This document shows positions 45,243-55,503 of a stretch of DNA of 64,000 nucleotides, piece by piece. Under the pieces are notes generated by a model. That model had not been told where the DNA came from and ran no database searches. It was given only the letters and a program-made list of their open reading frames with translations. The translations under genes were made by a program, and so were the position numbers. Source of the stretch: Ustulina deusta (Eukaryota > Ascomycota > Sordariomycetes > Xylariales > Xylariaceae); the NCBI GenBank assembly GCA_023159155.1, contig JAJNNX010000002.1, positions 62,001 through 126,000 of the forward strand, read 5' to 3'. Each line of letters opens with the position of its first letter. The stretch's first letter is position 1.

Positions 45243-48200
45243 CTATCGCGAGATCCACCCAGCACTAGAGCCATGATGTTCCCGAATCGCTATGCTCTTC
45301 GCTTTCCGAATAATTTTGTGCACCCTAATCCCGACTACCAAGTTGTCTTCCCATTGCTGCTGAATGGCATTTTCATAGCTCCTACCGGTAGTAGCCTCGA
45401 CCGTAATTCCCTCTACCGCCACGCCTTTCCCCTTCCCCCCAATCTCCTGCGTTTGCCTCTTGATAGTTTGCCCCTCTATGGCCACTATAAACCCTGTGAC
45501 CATGTAGACGACGGGACGGACGAAGATTCCTCGGCGCTGAACGAAATTTTCGACGTCCGGGTCTCCCATTGCGGCCAGCACGTCTTCGTGCGAGGGCTGA
45601 AACCAGATCTTGGCCAGCTGCTTGGCTTCCAGCTCGATGTGCTCGTCAGTGCGCAAGCTAGAAATCTGCATCTTGAAATCCTGCGAAATAACCGTGACGG
45701 TTCTTGATGGTAGAGCGGCGGGAGGTTTCCCACCACCCAGCGGCTCAAATGTGCTGATGTCAGCAACAATAGAGCCTAGGTGAAGAGGGCCATCTGGGGG
45801 GGCAGCGATGCCTAAGTGCAGAACCTGAAGGAACTTCATTCTCCCTCGGGAAATGTCCGCGGCGAAGCTGGTTTTGGTTGGACCAGAGATAGGGGCTTCA
45901 TCTGCTGCGATTGAGTCGTGCTCACGATTTCCAAGGTCGCGCGCCAGGCGCCATATATAGTCTTTTTCCTCCTAGTGTATAGTATTGTCAGCTAGTGGAG
46001 GCTCAAGACAGAGAAAGCTTTTGAGAAGCTGGGTCAGCTTACAGACGTCAAGAGCCGGGGCACGCTGAAATGGTATCTCCCGTCGCTCTCGATCTCGTGT
46101 ACGTCTCCGAAGTCGTAGGCAGGAAATAGCACTTTGAGACACTCTCGGAGACTAGTCCAATGCAGCCGGTAGCTGGGGAAGGATTCCAATACCGCCACAC
46201 TTTTGGTCCGGTCGGTGGGCTTGGCTGCCGCTGAAGCCGGCCGGGAAATGACGGAGTCGAGGTCAGGGAGCCGGCCGCTCATCTTTACAATATGCCCATC
46301 TGGATCTAGTTGCGTGGAAATAGAGTCGTCTCTATTACGCTTAGTTGTCTCATTCTTTTGAAGGACGGAGCTAGAGGATATGGTAATACTCACAGTACTG
46401 AACTGGATATCGAGGACTTTAACACATCTGTCCATAGGTCAAAAATGGCTGTATTGTCCACCTGCGCCTCATCACCTATCATTATGAAGACAATATGAAT
46501 AGGCAAAGAGTCTGGGTGGTCCACCCGTTCACTGATGAGATCCGCAAGCCCATGGAAGGCCGAAGTCCAGGTGTTAATCGGCCAGTCTGGGGAGGTAAGT
46601 ATCATTACTGTGGTAGCTGTCCCCTTAGTTCGCGTTTCTTCAGCTCGGGTTTCTTTGATTTTGTTGCATATATCGTCCATTGCGACTAGTGTGGCCTCAA
46701 CTCCAATGGTAGGGCCGAGGGGAGTCGAGTTTATCCATCTTTCCACCTTAGTGCTGTTGATTTTGGGCAATGGGGTTGGCTGACTAGATATTTGGACTAT
46801 ATTGAAGGGAGTCCCGGACCTAGTTGGACGATGTATTCGGACCCTATCCACCAGTTCTGCCGCCGCACTGCCCCGTCTTCCTAGACATGTAGTGAAGGCG
46901 GGTACCTCCGGCTCTGAAGTAAAGTAAAGTCGGATTCGATTCGGCAGTGCGGCTTTGCTTGACGCATACTCTGATACGAAAGATTCTACCGCACCCCAGT
47001 GTCGAGGTAAAATGGAATGATCATGGACCAAAACGAACTATTTTTCATAGTTGTTAGCAAAAAGAAACGAATAGAGAGTGTGGGTTTTGGAGAGAAAGGG
47101 TTATCCAGACCGTATTGTTTTCAGCGGCAAGGTTCCGGATTTGACGGTGCTTTCGGCGAGACACCATGGAAATCAAGCGCTGTTGCCAAGTCACTGGGTT
47201 GTATTGGTTGTGAGAATGTACCTCCAATGTCCAATTAATATATTCTGACTTTTTACTGTCTTTAGGTGATGGTAATGTCTTAAGGCTCGCCGTTGGTAGA
47301 GTCTGGAAATTGTTGGCAATGCTAGACAGATCATTTGTACATTCCTTGTCGGTTGCACTGCTCTTTATTCCAGATGATGCAAAGAATGCTTCGTTATCCC
47401 AGGGCAAGGCCTGCAGTGAGAAGGAGTGGATATGCTCCGGAATATGGTCGTCGAATTCGATGTCCACTGGGTTTAAACGGTAATTACAGAGCGGACACCG
47501 CATTGGGCTGAGATTCCTACTAGGTTGGAGACTCACGAATTGGCTGCTATTAACTTCTAGAGCCCCTTTATCTGAAGCTGTCATATGAAAGCTCTGTCTA
47601 TGGGCTAAGAAATCGTGCTTAGTAAAAAAGGTGCTAGGCTCGAGACGAGACTCTTTACAACAACTGCAGACCCAAGAACTGTGCTCTTCGGTCATGTGTC
47701 GAAGCCAACCCGAAGACGTCAAGAAAAATTTCATTGGCGTTTCACATTGCTCTGATATACAGGTGTAAGGTCGTAGGTCGTCGGCAACATGCGATCTGTT
47801 CGTGAATTAGTCGATATACTAGCCGCTCCAGTGAATGCGCATTATAATAACCTCCAGGCAGCGTTAGAGCCTATATCTTTATTTGAGAGATGATCGCCAC
47901 AAAATGGGCAATTTGGTGCTGTGGTCTTTGCCATATAATCTGGCCTAGGTGGATAGTCCTGCGTCGGTATTATCCTCGAAAATCTTGCCGAAATCGAGGG
48001 CTCGGTTGATTTCGCCAGTGGTGAGATATTCCATGGCTGCGTTTGGAGGCGATCAGAACTACCGGTTGAAAGGGGGCTATCATCACAAGTCTCTAGCCAC
48101 TTTTTATTTTGGCGTTGATAAGCTTCTAAAGATTTGCCCGGGGTATTCGGGTCCTCGTATTTTGACTGAGAGCTGCTATTAGGTATGAATCTAGTCGCGA

Positions 48201-49095
48201 ACGTGATTCTATGGTGTCTTCTCATGACGCCATTGATCAACCTTGCCTGAACCGCGCTCAGCCGGGCAACGTCAGTCAACCAAGCTCGGGCCACTATTCC
48301 GACTCCGGTGAGACCCATTCTACTTAGCCTGTTGAAGAGGGAGAGTTCATAAGGTTGCACTAGAACGAGTGTAGTCAAATATCGTCGTAATTCTTCGTAG
48401 TGACTCTCGTCGAAGAGTAGGTCAGCTTCGCAAAATTGTGGCCTCAGTTCCGGGGCTTGAGCACGGACTAGAGCAAGTCGTCTGACTAGAGAATCAAGAA
48501 AAACATCGAGATAACGTTTTTGCCCCCTCAGTTGCAGATCCGCGAGGTGTTCTGAGGTTGCTGCCTCTCCGGTTGTTGATGTTTCATCGCTGGTCGTGCT
48601 TGCGTCTGAATTCAAGTCCTGATAGGAATCCCGATCCGAGTTCAGAGGGGACGCAGAATCGCCATCCCTAGTCTGGTTCTTGGGGCGGCTCCCCTTATAC
48701 TGTGTATCACTGGCTTCGCTGCTTGTCAGAGACTCGGCGAAAAGACGTTGTGTGGCATTAGGCAAGGATCGTCTCGACTATCGTTGGACGACCGAGTTGC
48801 ATGCTAGGCATTATGGCTTACCAATGCGGAGGCAGGCATTCAATGTCTCTTCAATGTTGTGAAGAAGACCGAAGATTGCTTCTCTGTCGTTCTCTCGATG
48901 GTCAATATGATATGCCAGGGAATCGCGGTCTTTCGAATGAGACAGGAGCCGGTGAAACTCTAGCTCGCGATTTTCAATCCGACCATCTTTGGCAAGGGCT
49001 GGGATATTTCGACATTCGGCGAAAAGACTATTGCATAGATCTGTCGCCTCTTTCAGTGATGACCACTTTAACATGTGCTTTGGGCCCCGCATCAT
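45243..49095 (-). CDS. C2H2-like finger / vWA-like / gasdermin-like fusion protein
   Basis: Model complement(join(45243..45971, 46043..46331, 46394..47037, 47111..47795, 47852..48713, 48822..49095)), 1160 aa; all junctions keep frame, but the first acceptor (gcgaag) is the weakest. Layout: helical N-terminus with a Ser/Thr-rich acidic linker; Cys/His clusters from about 357 (CPFCGDHLSNKD, LRPYTCISEQC, WVCSCCKES, MRCPLCNYRLN); a von Willebrand A-like Rossmann domain from about 608 (FVLVHDHSILPRHW, then TPLGPTIG helix, VMILTSPDWP strand, IHIVFIMIGDE strand) whose MIDAS is degenerate; and a C-terminal domain from about 975. That domain has LHLGSIVAD, QPSHEDVLAAM..PDVENF and VYMVTGFIVA (1073 on), matching the 303-aa gasdermin-like neighbour. 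I infer a sensor/regulator fused to a cell-death effector module. It could instead be a non-lytic relative of that fold. Confidence 0.6.
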
Positions 49096-49866
49096 GGCAT
49101 CATGCTCTTGTGGCCATAAAGAAAGATGATCATCAGTAAATAGTCAAGGACTAGTCGAATAATAGTGGGAGAGTTGAGGGACGCAAGTTGTCTAGCAGTG
49201 GACGAGAAGCGAAGGCTTGACGCAATCATGGAATATTTAAGATGATAAAGATAAACGGCCTAGCTTGCCTCTTCTTTACCTACCTCAATATTTACATAAG
49301 CTAGGTAGGTACTTACTTACGCAAGGGGGTTAAAGCTACTGTACAGGGCGTCTACTCACTTGCGTACATCGGCTTCATTGGTGTATAAACGGCGCCAATA
49401 GTATTGAGGCAACTAGTCATTTAGTATTAGTTTTTAATTAGAAAAGTAGGTTGGAAATAATACACTTTCCTTGGAGTTTTGTTAGAGTACCTTGAGTTAT
49501 CGCATCTGGCGAGAATTGTGATGACTGAACATCGAAGGCATGAGGACTGGTTAGGTCATAGTCACCACCTAGATACAGCTTCGAACTCGTGTAGGCTGCA
49601 CTACCTAGTTACTAGCGTCTAGGCTGCGAGCTGGAGCTGAAACGTGCAGGTAGTACACCGAGTCTGACGGCATTAGCGCTGAATAGCAGGTAGGCTGTAC
49701 ATTTGGCAGGCAAAAAAGGTGGTGGTATATCGGCTCATATAGAGGTGTCATGGTGTCTCATGGTACTATTTGGTACAGACCGTCGCATCCTTCCTCTTGC
49801 AACATTGAACTCGCTATTCTAACACTACTTACTAGCCCTTTTCTCTGTGTATCGGAAGACACGGAA
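49096..49866. promoter_or_regulatory. Divergent promoter region of the putative cell-death locus
   Basis: 0.77 kb spacer between the start codons of the vWA/gasdermin-like fusion (minus) and the gasdermin-like gene (plus). Contains ctaggtaggtacttacttacg near 49300 and an AT-rich patch at 49410-49470. An in-frame ATG at 49750 could extend the plus gene by 39 codons. Confidence 0.45.
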
Positions 49867-50846
49867 ATGGATGACCAGAAGGTCTGGCACACGTTGAGTC
49901 AGGCTATGTATCGCCCTCCCGCGAACCTAGTCAACGAGGAGACCCAAGAGATCAAGCAAACAGGTCCAATATGCCTTGGTCACATCATCGAAGACAAGGA
50001 ACATCTCGACTTTCCGCTTAACAGGAGTGATGGCCCGGCCTGGTACCCCACAGACATGCCAATCGAGCCCGCCAACTACATGCAGTTCAAATGGACCAAA
50101 AAAGACAATGGAGAATGGCATTCATCTTTAGGCGCGAACATTCCATTGTCGAATACCCTAGCCATCGCGGCGAGGGCAAATGTAGAAGCTGCTATGAAGC
50201 AGTCTCTCTCTACCTTTTGGATGATTGAACGCCTTGAAGCCCAGTACATTCAGCCAACGGACACGTTTGTGAACCGAGCGATGGAGCATCCCAAGGTCAA
50301 ACAATTCGCCAACGAAAGATACTCGTGGAAGTTCTACATGATCACGGGTCTACTCCTTGCGAAAGGCAAAAAGACGAAGAAGACGGAGGAGAGCAATTCG
50401 GGATCGGGGTCTGCAGGTCTTAGCGTGTAAGTGATCAGCGCGCTCTAGCGGGTCTCATCTCACTCTATCACTCTTCTCTAATAGAGGGGTTTAGTTCGGC
50501 AGCAAAAGTGGCCGAGGGCCACGGTGACGTTGGAGGGTCTAATGAGCATAGTACTCAGGTGGAAGTGGAGGGTATAGATGATCATGTCTGGGCCATCCGG
50601 TTGGCTGAAGTGTCGAGGACCTGGCCGTCTAAGAGATGGAAGATTAAGACTTTCTTCGAAGGTGCCGTTTTCGAAGAAGACGACAATACCAATCAAAGAC
50701 TAGACGGCAGCACTGTCAAGAGAACCCTGGCTGGGGAGGGGCTGGGTCATCTTCAAGTTGTTGGAGAGGGGGAGACAGGGTCGGATTTCTTTGTTATTGG
50801 CTTGAAGGCAGAGGAGATAAGCAGCAGCTCGGTGCCAAGTGCGTAG
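49867..50846 (+). CDS. Gasdermin-like protein (putative pore-forming cell-death effector)
   Basis: Model join(49867..50426, 50495..50846), 303 aa; the intron (gtaagt...tttag) joins LSV to SAAKVAEGHG. Pattern features: an early amphipathic strand CLGHIIEDKE (residues 37-46); a long central strand-helix part; QPTDTFVNRAMEHPKVKQF (129-147); the hydrophobic strand KFYMITGLLLAKG (155-167); a Ser/Gly/Glu-rich low-complexity loop (172-208); and the strand DHVWAIRLAEVS (216-227) followed by an acidic end. This order, strand-VYxVTx-strand, flexible loop, then a strand ending in an xWxIR pair, parallels the pore-forming domain of gasdermins. Fungal gasdermins (RCD-1, HET-Q1) control cell death on non-self fusion and are activated by proteolysis. 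The adjacent subtilisin gene supports that reading. The identification is by pattern, not alignment; an alternative is an unrelated beta-sandwich family. Confidence 0.6.
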
Positions 50847-51093
50847 GTAGGCAATTCTGGTGAGCGGTATTACCTAGGTTAGCTACTTTCGTTCATCTTT
50901 TGGTGGAACGCATAGGTAGCAGAATAATTGGTAGGATGTGAAACTAAACCCTATATGGATTATATATCGTGACGCACCTACAAGGTTCTAAGTGCGGCTG
51001 AACTTCGAGATACATCCTCTCAAGTTCTTTAAATGAAAGCTGCTCGAATACTTTTCGGACACTTTCATAGGTGAGTTACGACCAGCACACACA

Positions 51094-53972
51094 ATGAGCA
51101 ACAGCACAGACCTGTTAAGCTTTGTAAATTTCGCAAGGGATGTGATCGAATGCATTCAAAGCCTCACGACCACAATAAGCGACGATGAGTGCCGTGACTC
51201 TGAACCGAGCACCCAGTTCTGCAATGCCCTAGCAGAACAGCTGTACGAGCTTGGCGAGCAGTTAGACCGTCCTGGCGATACCAACTACCAAAGCCTTGCC
51301 AAGATTTTGTTCGAACTTGAAAAATTGATAACAGTAAGAGCCTTGGGCCAGGCCCAATTAACGATACGAAGCCTGACGATTATCCTCTCAGTGGCCTAGA
51401 CTCGTGAGAAAATCTGCAATCGAACAGGGACTTGCAGACCCGATCACGGCATTTCCGGCCCTGGCCAAGATGCTGACCGCTACGGATTGGAAAACTGAGA
51501 TGGAAATGATATGGGATTTCGGTTCGAAATCCGATTCATCGATAAGACGCTTGAAGTTCAAGGAGCATTTGTTTGAATCTCTTAGGTCGTTTTGCCCAGA
51601 TCAAGGGGCCGAAGAAACCGATACGGACAGCAAAATGGAGAGGATCGCGCGAAAGAGGCTAGAGGATGAAATGTTTCGTGAGAGCGCATTCGGGTTTCAC
51701 CAGCAAACAATGAGTCTTTACGAGACGCTTTCCCGCTACTCTGTCTGCCAAGAAGGCGAGCACACACGAGTGATGGTAGCGAAACTGGGCTTGAATGTCA
51801 AAACAGATTCTCTCGTTACCACGTCTATTTTCGGCATCCTCTTCCTATCCCATCCGCATGACCTAGATGCACCCCGCTGCGATCAATGGTTAAGCACCAA
51901 AATTCATGTTTGCCTCGAAGGGTCTGTAGCTGGCTCTTTTTTCAGCGAGACTGTTACTGACGGTTTTGTATTTCAGCAGGTCAAGTGAGGGGCACGGCCA
52001 GGAAGAGTCAAGCATCGACGACAAGTCATTTTGCCTCAAGTTACGGGAGAATCAATCAGTGAATTTGCCCCTACTCTTAGCAAATGAGTGTCTGGCTGTT
52101 GGAAAGAAGAGAATACCCTCACCTTCTAGTCTTCTTGTTCTCGATAATCAATCTTGTTGCCTTACGCTAGATGCGATTCTGGTCAAGAAACTCCTTGAGA
52201 GCATACCCAATCTGAGGTACCTACTCGCGTTTTTATTAGCTCGCGCATTCTGGAAGTTCATTGGAACAGGGTGGATGTCCCGGTCCTGGTCCATCCGAGA
52301 TGTGCACTTCATGTCGGAAAAACGCGGTCGTGGCAAGTGGGGATATTTCCTCAGTGAACCCTTCATCCCAGCTAAGTTTGACAGAGCAGCCAGCCAAGAC
52401 ATGTTGTGGGATCCAGATGCTCTCCGTGAACAAATCCAAGCTTTTGGAGTGTTGCTTCTTGAGCTAGAGAAGGGAGTTAAGGTAGAGGAAATAACTGCCA
52501 AGGAGTACGACTTGGCATCACCTGACGATGCCATGAACCTTTCTATAGCTTGCCACATTAGTAGTAACCCCAAAGAGTTCAGGAGGAGTATGAAAGGGAT
52601 CCGAGAAATCATTGACAGATGTCTCAACTGCCAATTTCAAGATGTTTGCTTCCAAAAAGGGCAACTCCCGAGTTTACGTGCGGCAATCCACAGGAGCGTA
52701 GTGATTCCACTCCGACTTCTATCTCTCCGATGGGAAACGAATCTGGACGATATCATTCTCGAGCCCGATTTCGAACGAGAAGTGATCTTACACAAGAGTC
52801 CTGCAAAGCCTGCGGTGCATATGACTACCGAAGACCTTTCCAAACCTGTGGCTGCAGGAGGCAGGGTTGTACAGTAAGAGACGGGATTCAGTTACCAATA
52901 CACGAATGCTGACGCTATTTAGATCACCGCCATCGGAACCATGGTTCAGCCTACTCAATCAGTTGAAGATGTTCTTGGATGGCAGGTCCGACGGTCTAGA
53001 GCGGATTCGTATTGCTGTACTTGACACGGGACTGGAGGCTGCCAAGGAGGGCAGAACAGTCGTAGAAGTGGTGGAATTTAGGGACTTCGTCGCCGAACAT
53101 AAAAGGCGGATCTCGAACCCTGCATTTGACGGGAAGGTGACCACAAGGATTGACGCTGTTGGTCACGGAACAAAGGCGGTAAATCTTCTACACTCTATTT
53201 TTCCCGAGGCCGAACTCTACGTTGGTCGCGTATTCCAGACAGGGCAGGAGACAGAAGATACAAAAGACTGCATACTAAAGGTAAAACAATACCATAGCAC
53301 AACACAAGTGGCAACATTCTATCGGTGTCTGAAGCTGACGGACACAACCAGGCAATCGAATGGGCGAAAGAAAGCAAAGTGCACATAGTGGCGTCGGGTA
53401 CAGGGATCGAAAAAAGCGAAAACCCGGTAGAACAAGAGCGCGAAGGGAAGATCGAAGATGCGATTCGAAAGTCGGGCATCATCTTCATTGCTGCTGCCGG
53501 TAACTACGGGCCCATCCAACCTGGCGGTGTCCGTTTTCCAGCCTCACAGCAAGACCTAGTATTAGGCATGTTCACCACGGATGCCCGCGGGGGTGTGGCC
53601 GGGAACGCGAGTTCATACAACCCCAGGGCCGTTGCCGGGAAAAACAACTTTGCTATTCTCGGCGAAAACGTGTCTTATCGCGCGCCCGACGGAACCAATC
53701 AAGTCATCAGCGGCACAACAGCGTCGACGTACATTGCGGCGGGGTTGGCTGGCTGGCTTATCTTAGCATCGGGGGTGACGACGGACGACGCTCTCATATG
53801 CACCTACACTGGAATGAGCCGGGTATTCCGATGGCTGGCGAGGGGGGTAAAGGAGGCCCCGGAGTACACCTGTGTCACTCTAGAGAGGTTACTTAAGAGG
53901 ACAAAAGAGATGGCAGTTATCGAGGCAAGAGAATACATTAAAAAGAAGCTACAGCGGGCCATGCGTAAATGA
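51094..53972 (+). CDS. DUF7580-like / subtilisin (S8) fusion protein, likely gasdermin-linked protease
   Basis: Model join(51094..51333, 51392..51921, 51977..52873, 52923..53280, 53352..53972), 881 aa, all junctions in frame. Residues 1-250: helical N-terminus. Residues about 260-545: a DUF7580-like degenerate kinase C-lobe (LAFLLARAFWKFIGTGW, SWSIRDVHFM, GYFLSEPFIPAKF, QAFGVLLLELEKG, IDRCLNCQF). Residues about 575-830: subtilase with Asp590 (IAVLDTGLE), His637 (AVGHGTKAV) and oxyanion Asn726 (FIAAAGNYG). At the nucleophile the motif reads SGTTASTYIAAG, with Thr798 where Ser is expected (GTSMAT). Fungal S8 proteases such as HET-Q2 cleave a partner gasdermin encoded next door; this gene starts about 250 bp after the gasdermin-like gene on the same strand. 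Whether it is active, uses Thr, or is a dead regulator is open. Confidence 0.82.
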
Positions 53973-55503
53973 CGAACTATACTGGCTACTACTATAGGCC
54001 CGAAATCCAAAGGCAAGAAAGCAAAGGCAGGTATAAGCCGCAACATATGGTCTATTGTGTGGAATACAACGACAATAGAAAATGCGTCGTCTTTTGCACC
54101 CTACAACTATGCAGCATATTCTGCTGTTAAATCTACAACGAGTAGAGCGCTAAAATAAGGTATTCACTAAATTGTCATGCCAGGGGGACCTTATATGCCA
54201 AGAACGCCAAGGCTGATTAACCCTAATTTGGTCTCTGTCATTTCGTATTTGGACCATAGAGAAATGTATGGAAAAGAACTGAATAATATAGTAAACTTTG
54301 TTCCACTCAGTCGTTCTTCCTTCGTTAAAAAAACAAAGGCATTATCAGCCCCATAGAAGACGCGCCCAACTATGTCGATAGAGGCATCTCGTCGTCATTC
54401 ATCATGTATGTCGGCTTTGAGTACCGTCGTATAGAGTATGCGACCCGGCAGGAGGCATGGCTCAATGGATCGACTGTTCGTGGGCCAGGCTCGCGAAACG
54501 GGTCTGTCAACCACTCTTTCGATTACGACAATGCAGGAGAAGTCCCAATCAGGACAGCCACGTTTTCGGTATCGCTTACAACTCCAGCTCGCTCGCTTAA
54601 CAAAACTGCCGGATCAAACAATATCACTTCGCATGCGTGCGGTGACGTCTTCGCCCCCAGAGATACCGTATTTCGAGTGTTGGTGCGGGCCGTTATTCGA
54701 CCTGCTATTCTTTTCGGGTCTAGGTGAACAGCGCGCATCTACGCGAGCCTTCGCTTAGTGCTCTATTGGTAGGAGGTATGTGGCCAGACCCAGCTGTCCT
54801 CATTTCTGGATCACGTACTATAGGCTACGGTAGAGTGAGTTGCAGCAGCTGCAAGCTTAACCTTATCAGGAGGGCAGAGACGCATGTTCCATCGTCCCAT
54901 CACCGATACGCTACCCAGCAGCCTTGCCTGGATGACACATTAAAATCAGCATGGGACCAGGTCTAGAGTCTACACTAGAGCAATGCGATGGCGCAATGTA
55001 TTAACAACGAACGATGTTTCCTATAGATTCTAGCTTCTGGATCTCGTCCATCTTGGACAACTTTGAAACCATACCCTGTCACAAAGCACGGGAAAGATCA
55101 TCGGTTTCTCCAGTCTTTACACCTTTCTCACCACAAATCGAGCTTGTATCGGGCCCGCAAGTCAAGAGTCCCTGTATAACGTTGCAATATTTGACGGACA
55201 TCATTTGCGCCGGATTACGCTCTTCGCCGCCCCAATGTTGTAATGTCATCTAGACCTGCAATGTATGAGATGTCAATGACGGGATTGGAACGGTAGCCCA
55301 GCGAAGCTATCGTTTTCACTTGGGATCATGCCAACAATAAGCTGGACCACGAAGTGGGTGAGGGCTACCAAATAAGCACATTATATGATACGGCTATGTC
55401 CCCAGCAATGTGCATTACGTGGAAGGATGTCAAAGTATTCAAGGATTAAGGGACAGGCTAGCTATTGAACAGAATGTTGGTGCCCCGAGAGCGTATTCCA
55501 GCA
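53973..55503. other. 1.5 kb intergenic stretch, no gene supported
   Basis: Two overlapping ORFs of about 105 codons at 54404-54758 share the same DNA in different frames, so at most one could be real; neither resembles a known protein. The rest is non-coding by appearance. Confidence 0.5.

Noticed and set aside
47037..47110. A second open-looking frame between exons 3 and 4 of the fusion gene that first suggested a frameshifted coding segment
   Set aside because: The stretch has a gtctgg donor, a gctaac branch site and an atag acceptor; splicing it out joins AAENNT to FVLVHDHS in phase, so it is an intron, not evidence of a pseudogene.
49750..49866. N-terminal extension of the gasdermin-like protein from the ATG at 49750
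   Set aside because: It would add a hydrophobic stretch (ELAILTLLTSPFLCV) resembling a signal sequence, unlike a cytosolic effector; the ATG at 49867 is preferred, but 5' RACE is needed to decide.
54404..54758. Two overlapping 106-107-codon ORFs downstream of the protease
   Set aside because: They share the same DNA in different frames and neither shows domain, signal or splice support.
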